64,000 nucleotides of DNA from a virus: positions 1 to 64,000 of the IMG/VR virus record IMGVR_UViG_3300044949_002468; one strand, written 5' to 3'. The notes under the pieces are model-generated. The model made no database searches. It worked only from the letters and a program-made list of their open reading frames with translations, and was not told the DNA's origin. Position 1 is the first letter of the stretch. Each line of letters opens with the position of its first letter. A program made the translations under genes and the position numbers. Positions 14,467 to 21,472 of the stretch are shown piece after piece.

Positions 14467-15080
14467 AGAAAGTGAACCTCGGCGGCATCGCCACCAAGTC
14501 GGCCAGCAAAACCAAGACGGCTTACCCCGTCCTACCTGACCCGACCGGTGACGTTGCCAAACTCGTGGCCGACATCCGCCGCGAAACCGCCGAACTGGAA
14601 GCCCTCGAAGGCAGCCTGGACATCAAGAAAGCCGAGCTGCGGGGCACCGCGCAGGAGTATTACTTCGACCACTACTCCGGCAAACACGACATCGCCTCGT
14701 CCATCGAGGCTCACGATCCGAACGGTGAATCCGTGCTCGTGTCGTTCACCAGCCGCTACAAAACCATCACCGACGAGGACTCGCTCATCGACACCATCGG
14801 AGAAGATCGCACCGCGCGCTTCTTCCGGCAGTCGTTCGAACTCAAGGTGGACGGAGACAAGATCCCCGAAAGCGAGGCGGAAACCCTCATCGAGGAATTG
14901 AGCGCCCTGTTCGCCCGATTCAATGCCGGTGATGCCCTGACCGCCAAATCGGTGATCAAGCCCACGGCGGAATTCCACACCGCGCGCCACACCGCGCTGT
15001 CGGTGGACGAAAACCGCGCCGTCGACCTGATCTGCCCGATCATCGCCTCGGTCAAAACCAAGGGCCGCAAGAAAGACTGA
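14415..15080 (+). CDS. Hypothetical soluble protein
   Basis: A 221-residue protein. The basic, Lys/Ala-rich N-terminus (residues 1-40) looks disordered; residues 50-80 form a coiled-coil-like helix (DIRRETAELEALEGSLDIKK), and the rest is a compact alpha/beta domain. The ATG at 14415 has GGTGG upstream; one at 14403 is also possible. It lies just before the ligase gene. Comparable mid-size phage proteins precede recombination genes, but no function can be assigned. Confidence 0.75.
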   Translation: MPTTTAERKAPAKAAGLKKVNLGGIATKSASKTKTAYPVLPDPTGDVAKLVADIRRETAELEALEGSLDIKKAELRGTAQEYYFDHYSGKHDIASSIEAHDPNGESVLVSFTSRYKTITDEDSLIDTIGEDRTARFFRQSFELKVDGDKIPESEAETLIEELSALFARFNAGDALTAKSVIKPTAEFHTARHTALSVDENRAVDLICPIIASVKTKGRKKD

Positions 15081-15083
15081 CCC

Positions 15084-15698
15084 ATGACCCTCCCCTCCTA
15101 CCCAGCCCGCCCCATCAACGGCGGGCCGTTGGAGCGGGCGCGCCCTAAATCGGGGCATTGGACTTACGAACCCAAGCTGAACGGCTGGCGCGCGTTAGTC
15201 CATGCCCCGACCGGGCGCATGTGGAACCGGCACGGCGAGAGGCTGTCTATCGAAGACTGCTTCAAGCCGGTGCTGGACACGCTCGCCAAAGCCGACGTTC
15301 CCGAATGGCTCGACTGCGAAGCCTTGGAACGCCGCCTCAACCTCGGACGCGGCAGCCTCGTCGTATTCGACTACATCCCGTCCGGAACGGACCGGATCAC
15401 CCCCTACGACAAGCGCAAAGCCAAACTGGAGGCCGCCATGAAAACTCTGCCCAACTGGCAGCCGTGGCAATTCGGTCCTCCGGTGCAATGCGCCGTCTAC
15501 ACCATAGAAGGCGTCGTGCCTTACGAGAGTGACCAGCTCGACGAACTCTATCTTCACCTCAAATCCGAAAACCAAGCCCTTGATGCCGATCTCTACGAAG
15601 GACTCGTCGCCAAGCGCACCAACTCACCCTACCCCGTCCAACAACGCTCGTCCTCCGAAGAAACCACCTTCTGGGTCAAGCATCGCTGGGCATTCTAA
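15084..15698 (+). CDS. Minimal ATP-dependent DNA ligase-like protein
   Basis: A 204-residue nucleotidyltransferase of the ATP ligase family. Motif I is YEPKLNGWR with the adenylated lysine at 31, motif III is LDCEAL near 76-81, motif IIIa is VVFDY near 93-97, motif IV is YEGLVAKR at 171-178, and motif V is WVKHR at 197-201. These motifs make up the adenylation domain, and the protein stops right after motif V, so the usual OB-fold domain is absent. That is shorter than typical phage ligases of about 300-480 residues. It may seal nicks with help from another protein or act on a special substrate; RNA ligase activity cannot be excluded. Confidence 0.88.
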   Translation: MTLPSYPARPINGGPLERARPKSGHWTYEPKLNGWRALVHAPTGRMWNRHGERLSIEDCFKPVLDTLAKADVPEWLDCEALERRLNLGRGSLVVFDYIPSGTDRITPYDKRKAKLEAAMKTLPNWQPWQFGPPVQCAVYTIEGVVPYESDQLDELYLHLKSENQALDADLYEGLVAKRTNSPYPVQQRSSSEETTFWVKHRWAF

Positions 15699-15700
15699 CT

Positions 15701-16006
15701 ATGACACCCGCTGACCTCTCCTCGCTCGCCGACGATCTGGAAAAACGCTGCGAGAATGTCGATCAACTCGACTTCCTCGTGGGGTTCCTCGCTTGGATCT
15801 CCGACCAATCGTTCGATCTGTTGGTCAACGACTTCTCCGTTTTGGCCGACCACTGCTACGAAATCGCCGACAAGCTCTCCTGCGGCATCCTTGCCAGCCA
15901 GGATCCCAACGGGCAAGCCGACGATGCCGAAGAAGTCGCCGAAGCTATCACCAACCTTCACGCCATCCTCGGCGCCAAATATTGCAAGGCCGTAGGCCGT
16001 GCCTGA
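15701..16006 (+). CDS. Acidic helical protein, unknown function
   Basis: A 101-residue, strongly acidic, helical protein (DDLEKRCENVDQLDFLVGFL). It starts 2 bp after the ligase stop. No family is recognised; an inhibitor or small partner protein would fit its charge but nothing proves it. Confidence 0.7.
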   Translation: MTPADLSSLADDLEKRCENVDQLDFLVGFLAWISDQSFDLLVNDFSVLADHCYEIADKLSCGILASQDPNGQADDAEEVAEAITNLHAILGAKYCKAVGRA

Positions 16007-16009
16007 CTT

Positions 16010-16462
16010 ATGACATCGCTAACCGCACAGATGGCCGCCATCCGAGAGAGCACATCTTGGCACGACTACAACAAACGCACCGAGGCTTTCGCCAAGCTAT
16101 GGGGAATCACTCCTGACAACCGCCGCAAATACATCAACGATTGCGGAGTCTTTATCCGCCGCACCAAGGAGGCAATTAGCTTCGGCAGCTGCAAGGTGGG
16201 GATCGAGGTCGCAGAAGCTCCCGGCGGGAAATATGCCGTCGCTTACAGCCATCATGTCGGCAACGGAGGATTCTCCTTTGCCCCCAGCGTGTGCAACGAA
16301 GAAATCTATGATGATCCGCACTCTGCCAAGCTCGGAGCAATGGCAACACTCTCGCAGCGCATCAGCCGCGAAGCCGTCGTGGCGGAAGGAAAAGCGCACA
16401 AAGCCGACGCCTTGAAAATGCTCGCCTACCTCAACGCAGAACAGGAACCTCTACTACTATGA
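16010..16462 (+). CDS. Hypothetical protein
   Basis: A 150-residue soluble protein with two Cys in the centre and a helical C-terminus (EAVVAEGKAHKADALKMLAY). It overlaps the next gene by 4 bp. No family is recognised. Confidence 0.7.
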   Translation: MTSLTAQMAAIRESTSWHDYNKRTEAFAKLWGITPDNRRKYINDCGVFIRRTKEAISFGSCKVGIEVAEAPGGKYAVAYSHHVGNGGFSFAPSVCNEEIYDDPHSAKLGAMATLSQRISREAVVAEGKAHKADALKMLAYLNAEQEPLLL

Positions 16463-16878
16463 ACATCATGAACATCATCATGCCGTATCGGCACCCTGAT
16501 TCACCCGACATCTGGGTGTTCGACGATGAAGCGCGCGACCTCGTGCGCGAGCCGTTTATCGGCGATGCAAATCAGTTACTCGACTACGCCGACGAGCAAC
16601 TGGGCGGAAAAGGTAAGCTCGTCGTGTTTTTCCGATCCGACATGGGTGTTGATCCCGTGCATCAGCACTATGATAGCGTGTCCGTCGAAGCCAAGCTCAT
16701 CGAAACTGATGCCACCGGATCCACTTATTCCGCTGAAGTCAGCCACGATGGCGCAGTGCACTTCATGGCGGACAATATGTGGCTGTGCCCAGCCTTGTTG
16801 AAATACTTCGACAAAGCACCAAAGCGCATTCACGCCGCCATCGTCAGGCGCAACTCACGGCACAAATCTCGGAAGTAG
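16459..16878 (+). CDS. DUF6717-like protein
   Basis: A 139-residue protein. The pattern PYR near residue 10, then IWVFDDEARDLVREPFIGDA and a C-terminal WLCPALLKYFDKAPKRI is shared with a conserved family of small bacterial and phage proteins that I recall as DUF6717; the DUF number is from memory. No function is known for it. It is the last plus-strand gene before the second minus-strand island and overlaps that gene tail to tail by 24 bp. Confidence 0.75.
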   Translation: MNIMNIIMPYRHPDSPDIWVFDDEARDLVREPFIGDANQLLDYADEQLGGKGKLVVFFRSDMGVDPVHQHYDSVSVEAKLIETDATGSTYSAEVSHDGAVHFMADNMWLCPALLKYFDKAPKRIHAAIVRRNSRHKSRK

Positions 16879-17616
16879 TGCCGTGCCGCCGCGCTTAAAT
16901 CCCATCTTCTTGGCGATGCGCGTGTAGCTCTTGAACAATTTTCCGGTCTGCGTCACAGCACCCTTGTTGCCGCTATCGGCCATGGCATGAGGATGGAAAT
17001 CCACCGACACCTTGTTCTTCTTGAAGTGCTTCATCAACGATCTGATGTTTCTGGCGCCTTTGGGTTTACCGATCATGTCATTGTCGGAATCTAGCAAGTC
17101 CCACACTGCATTACGCGGACCGTATTTGGTAACAATCGCACTTGTCTGACCTCCACGCCCGACCACTTCAATCCGGCGCGGATTTGCATAAGCGGTTCCA
17201 TCCGTGTCTGCGGTTCGACTGCGATACAACTTGGACTGAGGTGACATGACGCCCCTGTAAATTCTCGTGTAGTTTGCGTCCCGCGACGATGGGCGGGGTA
17301 TCATTTGAAATCCTTGCGGTGCAGGATTAACAGTGCGCGTTGAAACGCTGGGTGAAGCGGGGCTGACCCGATCACCTTTGCCAACGATCCAGCTGTCCTC
17401 CAGCCGAGACGATGAACTTCCGGTAGCAAGGATGCGCGCATCACGATCGCGCATTTTGCCAATTAACCGGCGATACCGCTCCGCTTTCGGACCCGAAGCA
17501 TCGCCTTTTAGTTGCGTATTCGGCGCGCGCTCGGATCCAAAGTTGCCCATGTAGCGCGCGATACCAAACTCCAACGCGGCAATTCTGCTGGCAACAAGAT
17601 CGAGCAATCTCACCAC
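16855..17616 (-). CDS. Minus-strand island gene, unknown function
   Basis: A 253-residue basic protein on the strand opposite to the operon. The N-terminal helix (RIAALEFGIARYMG) is followed by a Ser/Pro-rich linker near 85-110 and a basic C-terminal domain with HFKKNKVSVDFHPHAMADSG. No family is recognised. No plus-strand gene competes for the space, and it ends tail to tail with the previous gene. The basic character and the LEFG-type N-terminal segment recall internal virion proteins at 54-58 kb, so a virion or ejected protein is conceivable. Confidence 0.68.
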   Translation of the reverse strand: MVRLLDLVASRIAALEFGIARYMGNFGSERAPNTQLKGDASGPKAERYRRLIGKMRDRDARILATGSSSSRLEDSWIVGKGDRVSPASPSVSTRTVNPAPQGFQMIPRPSSRDANYTRIYRGVMSPQSKLYRSRTADTDGTAYANPRRIEVVGRGGQTSAIVTKYGPRNAVWDLLDSDNDMIGKPKGARNIRSLMKHFKKNKVSVDFHPHAMADSGNKGAVTQTGKLFKSYTRIAKKMGFKRGGTALLPRFVP

Positions 17617-17636
17617 GATTTAGCCCTGTCAATTTT

Positions 17637-18383
17637 ATGAGCAAAATAACCAAATTGGTTATCCCAACGACCGCGCCGAGTCCTGCGCGCTCCACCAAGT
17701 GGAACAAAGGCCTCACACTGCAATCCGCCGACCTCCTCGAACCGATGAGCGCGGCTTCCAACGACACCACCCGCTATGTCCTCAACGGCATCTGCTTCGA
17801 CCAGGACAGCATTATCGGCACCGATGGGCGGCGCCTCCTCCGCATCGTGCATGACGTTACCCCGCTCATGCACGGCAAGGAACCGACCATCCTGCCGAAC
17901 GACAAGCAAACAGTCCGATTCATCAAGGATGCTCCGATGCTCCGCATCCAGTTATCCACCGATGGACAATGGTTCAAACTCACCGCCTTTGGCCGTGAGC
18001 ACTGCGTCAAAAAAGTCGCGGGCCAATACCCCAACTGGCGCCAAGTCCTGCCGGATTCCAAAAATCGCTGGCACCTGACGTTCGACAGTGAGCAAGTGGC
18101 CAAGGTGCTGCGCGACTTGCCGGTGGACAAGAAGGAACCCGCCGCGACCATCGAATTCCGCGATGGTTACAGTAAGGCAACTGTGGGCAAGACCAGCGTG
18201 CTGTTCCACTGTGTCGGCAACGCTGCCGCGACCATCCGGCTCAACGCAATCATGCTTGCCCAAGCGGTCAAACAGGGGTTTGCTACCGCTTACCTCAACA
18301 TGGACAAGCTCGAAGAACCCGTTCTCTTCACCAAGGCGAACGCCGCATACGTGCAAATGCCGATGGTGATGAAAGCATCATGA
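17637..18383 (+). CDS. dnaN: Short DnaN-like sliding clamp
   Basis: A 248-residue protein related to the bacterial polymerase III beta clamp. TRYVLNGICFDQDSIIGTDG followed by RRLLRI (about 45-70) is the typical DnaN repeat element with the T-D-G-x-R-L signature, and KVAGQYPNWRQVLP (about 126-139) matches the clamp G-x-[FY]-P-x-[WY] element. Host clamps have about 366 residues in three domains, so this is about two thirds of that length and may assemble differently. It would tether a polymerase to DNA; no DNA polymerase is encoded in the window, so the host enzyme is the likely client. ATG at 17637, followed by a coupled small gene. Confidence 0.82.
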   Translation: MSKITKLVIPTTAPSPARSTKWNKGLTLQSADLLEPMSAASNDTTRYVLNGICFDQDSIIGTDGRRLLRIVHDVTPLMHGKEPTILPNDKQTVRFIKDAPMLRIQLSTDGQWFKLTAFGREHCVKKVAGQYPNWRQVLPDSKNRWHLTFDSEQVAKVLRDLPVDKKEPAATIEFRDGYSKATVGKTSVLFHCVGNAAATIRLNAIMLAQAVKQGFATAYLNMDKLEEPVLFTKANAAYVQMPMVMKAS

Positions 18384-18595
18384 CCGAGAAACAACAACAA
18401 CGCCGGCAAGAACTCGACGATAAGTTCTGGGCCGACTTCGCCAAGTATCGTCCGAACCTTGAGCGCATCATCAGCAACCAAGAAGTCCAACCAAGCGACA
18501 CGAAGCTGGTTGTCCTCATGGCCCTGCACATGATGGGTTCGCTCGACTTCTGGGAAGCCGAACAAATCGACAAACTGCCGCCTCCGCAAGTGTGA
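18380..18595 (+). CDS. Small acidic helical protein
   Basis: A 71-residue helical protein (QRRQELDDKFWADFAKYRPN) that overlaps the clamp gene by 4 bp and is followed by a terminator. It may work with the clamp, by position only. No family is recognised. Confidence 0.7.
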   Translation: MTEKQQQRRQELDDKFWADFAKYRPNLERIISNQEVQPSDTKLVVLMALHMMGSLDFWEAEQIDKLPPPQV

Positions 18596-18638
18596 CTTTG
18601 GCTAACGCCGCGCGAGTGCGCGGACTGTTACCATAGCG

Positions 18639-18668
18639 CCCCCGATCCGAAAGGGTCGGGGGTTTTTG
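18639..18668 (+). terminator. Rho-independent terminator of the plus-strand operon
   Basis: CCCCCGATCC pairs with GGGTCGGGGG (one G-T pair) around a GAAA loop, followed by TTTTTGCTTTT. It closes the long plus-strand operon and stands before the convergent large terminase gene. Two copies of GGTTATCCGC (18687-18696 and 18715-18724) lie beside it. Confidence 0.92.
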
Positions 18669-18716
18669 CTTTTACGCCGATTTGCTGGTTATCCGCTTTT
18701 TTTACACCATTGCGGG

Positions 18717-20537
18717 TTATCCGCCACCCACCTCGTGCAGCTTGAGCGCGCCCTGCGCGTGGGCGTATTTCTCGTGATCTTCGCTGATCACCCCTGCGCA
18801 CAGCGCATTCACCACCTGCATGGCCTCGCAGTCGAGCAAGTGGTTGTCTTTCCGCACCTGCTTCCACAATACCTGATACCGGCCGGTGCGCGGATTCTGC
18901 TTCATGATCTTGATCTCGGCATTTAAGTGCCTTGTGTATTCTTGCGGGATGTCCCCGTGCACATGCCAACGACGAGGCTCCGCGTGGCGCATCACCGCGA
19001 GAATGTCCTTCACCGGATCATTCGCCCAATACACGTAACGCGCGCGGTTGTTCCGCTCGCTCTGCTGCACCGTGCCCAAAAACGGATCGCGCCATTGCAC
19101 GGGCGACACTAGCCGTTGCACGCGATTCCCGTTCGGCAGACTGTGGACAAAGCCCTGCTTGCTGCTGCCCCACGCCCCGCGCCAATCTCGATCAACAAGC
19201 CATTTGCAGACCAAGTTGGTCTGGTCGGCACAGTCGATCATGACCAGATTCGGATTCACCGCATACTTGGTCTGCAATGCGTCGCACTCCTCGATCGTTT
19301 CGAGAAAGCCAGCATGCAACAGCCAGCTTTCGCCGGTCTTGCTCCATGCCCGCACCACCGCCCAGAAGCCCGGCCTCTGAACGTCGATCGTCATGAGCGG
19401 CACCCGATCACGCTGCATCTCGGCAGGCACGTAGATTTCCGTCGGCACCGGCTCCTCGTCGTAGGCGTTCTCGCCATCCCAAGGCTCGGCCAAGGTGGAG
19501 TTCACAAAGTTTTGCCTGCCATCCAAAGTCGCCTTGCTCTGCAGCCAGCGCACCGCCAAGTTCCCCCATCGCGTTTGCTTCCACGGCGCGTAAAGCGCGG
19601 ACAAATGATAGCTCCGGCGGGTCTTCTCAGCGGAAGGGTTGTTCGGCCGCCACTCTCCCGCCAACAGCATTCCCTGCTTGTAGACATCGGTGAACTTCTG
19701 CTCGCACTCCTGACACACATAGTGCGTGTTTTTCCGCACCTTCTCCATGTCCCAATCGCCGCCGGTCTTGGCCTCCTCCTGCTCCTTGTCCCACCACCTC
19801 ACCTGCTTCCACAAAAGGCGGATCATCTGCTTACAGTGCGGACAGGGCATCCAGTAATACCTCTGGTCCCCTTTCAAAAATTCCTGCCAAATCTCGCCGT
19901 ACGCGATCGTCGGGGTCGACGTTTTCACCCTCTTGGGAAAGGTGAAGGACTTCGTGCGCTCCTCGGCATTTTTCAGTGCCCCCGCCTCACGATCGTTTCT
20001 CAGCCCGAATTTATCGCACTCATCCATCAGAACACAGCCGCAAGGACGGCTACTGATTTGCGAGGCGGAGTTCGAACCCACGAAGAACAAGGCCGCACGA
20101 GCAAACCTCTGCTCGCGAGTGGTCCATAGAATCCGGTTCGACGGCTTCAAATCCGCCAACGGACGGCAATCATCGACCCACGGCATCCACCGGTTTCGCG
20201 AAAAGCTGCCGCCCAATTCCTTGTCAGGCATCACCCACAGCGTGTCGCGAGGATCGTTCACCAGCAACCAGCTTGTCCCCGCCATGACGATAGTTGTCTT
20301 GGCCACCTGCGCAGCAAAGCAAAGCGTCAGATCCTCGATCTGCTTGTCCTTGAACCCTTCCAGCGGCTCCCTCGCATACGGCGTCAGCGTTGTCGAGTAG
20401 GCGCCCTCGTTGTCGCCGCGCACATAGCAGTTCCGCTCCGCCCACTGCCACACCGGCTCATCCGGTGCCGGCGCCAAAGTGTCGCGGCAAAACTGCTCCA
20501 GGCGCCCTCTGGCCTCGCTATGCCAGGACTTGCTCAT
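18717..20537 (-). CDS. terL: Terminase large subunit (GpA type)
   Basis: A 606-residue packaging ATPase-nuclease of the lambda GpA family. It cuts replicated DNA and drives it into the prohead through the portal. The adenine/Walker A-like segment AAQVAKT is near 75-81 (GpA members usually have S-A-Q-x-G-K-T) and Walker B VLMDECD near 169-175. A zinc knuckle follows with CPHC (about 242-245) and CQEC (about 275-278), as in GpA proteins. The nuclease domain begins near MTIDVQ at about 370. I chose the ATG at 20537, which overlaps the small subunit by 20 bp. The gene lies after the replication genes, far from the portal gene at 60 kb. Confidence 0.95.
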   Translation of the reverse strand: MSKSWHSEARGRLEQFCRDTLAPAPDEPVWQWAERNCYVRGDNEGAYSTTLTPYAREPLEGFKDKQIEDLTLCFAAQVAKTTIVMAGTSWLLVNDPRDTLWVMPDKELGGSFSRNRWMPWVDDCRPLADLKPSNRILWTTREQRFARAALFFVGSNSASQISSRPCGCVLMDECDKFGLRNDREAGALKNAEERTKSFTFPKRVKTSTPTIAYGEIWQEFLKGDQRYYWMPCPHCKQMIRLLWKQVRWWDKEQEEAKTGGDWDMEKVRKNTHYVCQECEQKFTDVYKQGMLLAGEWRPNNPSAEKTRRSYHLSALYAPWKQTRWGNLAVRWLQSKATLDGRQNFVNSTLAEPWDGENAYDEEPVPTEIYVPAEMQRDRVPLMTIDVQRPGFWAVVRAWSKTGESWLLHAGFLETIEECDALQTKYAVNPNLVMIDCADQTNLVCKWLVDRDWRGAWGSSKQGFVHSLPNGNRVQRLVSPVQWRDPFLGTVQQSERNNRARYVYWANDPVKDILAVMRHAEPRRWHVHGDIPQEYTRHLNAEIKIMKQNPRTGRYQVLWKQVRKDNHLLDCEAMQVVNALCAGVISEDHEKYAHAQGALKLHEVGGG

Positions 20538-21153
20538 ACACCCGCTGCCCGTCAGCAATCGCCCGCTCGATATCCTGACGGATGATCTCCGCCGCCGTTA
20601 TGTCATCCGCCGGATTGACCTTTGGCGCCAAAATCGCCGGAAGCCCGCGCAACCGCGCAAGCAAAGCCCCCCAGCCCTTCCCAAACATCTCACGCGCCTC
20701 ATCGAAGGGTATCAGCACCCGCGCCTTCTCCTTGATCTCCAACACCATTTTCTCCGAGGCCATTCGGCCCTCTTTGGCGCGATTGTAGGTCTGAATTAAA
20801 AGTGGCAGCTTCTCCACCGAATCCGCCGCAATCGCCGCCTCCACCAGATACTTCGCCTGCTCCTCAATCTCGATCGACGCCTTCAGCGAAGCCTCCATCT
20901 CTGTCAAACTCCGCCTTTTCGGCAACCGCACTCGCGGTGCTGCCTCACCTTCTTCCACTGTCTCAACCCTCTTGCTCCGAAAACCCACGCCGCCGCGCGC
21001 ATGGCTCAACCTCCACTCCCGCGCCGCCTCCAAAGAATCAACAGGACACCCCTTCTGATTCTTCATGCGGCTCACATAGGCCACACTGGTCCCCCAGTCC
21101 GCCGCAATCTGAGCCAAAGTCACCTTCCCGCTTTCTGATACTTCCTTCTCCAT
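20518..21153 (-). CDS. terS: Terminase small subunit-like protein
   Basis: A 211-residue protein. The N-terminus has an HTH (VTLAQIAADWGTSVAYVSRM), as in Nu1-type small subunits that recognise the packaging site, followed by a helical oligomerisation region (about 80-150, MEASLKASIEIEEQAKYLVE) and an acidic C-terminus that would contact the large subunit. Its position directly before and overlapping terL supports the call. The start follows a long regulatory gap. Confidence 0.85.
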   Translation of the reverse strand: MEKEVSESGKVTLAQIAADWGTSVAYVSRMKNQKGCPVDSLEAAREWRLSHARGGVGFRSKRVETVEEGEAAPRVRLPKRRSLTEMEASLKASIEIEEQAKYLVEAAIAADSVEKLPLLIQTYNRAKEGRMASEKMVLEIKEKARVLIPFDEAREMFGKGWGALLARLRGLPAILAPKVNPADDITAAEIIRQDIERAIADGQRVYEQVLA

Positions 21154-21202
21154 AACACTACCCCCACTTTCAACCTTAACTTGTCAACCAGAACTCAAGT
21201 CA

Positions 21203-21253
21203 CAGGTTAATGTAAGGGTCGCTTCGCTCAAACCTGACGGATTTGCAGGTTAA
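21203..21253 (-). promoter_or_regulatory. Operator-like cluster before the terminase genes
   Basis: CAGGTTAA occurs at 21203-21210 and 21246-21253, and its inverted half AACCTG at 21231-21236. The last two form AACCTG-N9-CAGGTT. They lie 50-100 bp upstream of the terS start on the minus strand, where a regulator could control packaging genes. On the minus strand TTGACA (plus 21182-21187) could be a -35 box, but no good -10 box is at the right distance. Confidence 0.45.
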
Positions 21254-21278
21254 TAGATTCCTTTACCATGGTGGTGGC

Positions 21279-21382
21279 TTGCCAGCCTTGCCACCCTAGT
21301 CGACCTTTTTGCTATGTCTCCTTATATACAGGTCATTTCTTTTTTCTAAGAACATACAGGATTTGGTTGGCAAGGGTGGCAA
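21279..21382. other. Inverted iteron-like repeats with an AT-rich spacer
   Basis: TTGCCA occurs at 21279-21284 and 21288-21293, and its complement TGGCAA at 21368-21373 and 21377-21382. Each pair is spaced by 9 bp and the pairs face each other across about 75 bp of AT-rich DNA (ccttatataca, tttcttttttc). The whole gap 21154-21472 (319 bp) holds no gene. Beyond it, GAGAGCGCTA is repeated at 21452 and 21466. The design fits an origin or a dual operator beside the helicase gene. Confidence 0.5.
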
Positions 21383-21472
21383 GCACAGCAACAAACAGTC
21401 TGAGTGTTATTCAAGACAAATCCTTCTCTATTATAGAGATAGAACGAAAGAGAGAGCGCTAGACTGAGAGCG

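Noticed and set aside
19116-20129. 337-codon open frame on the plus strand
   Set aside because: It is antisense to the large terminase gene and has a low-complexity His/Pro/Arg-rich translation.
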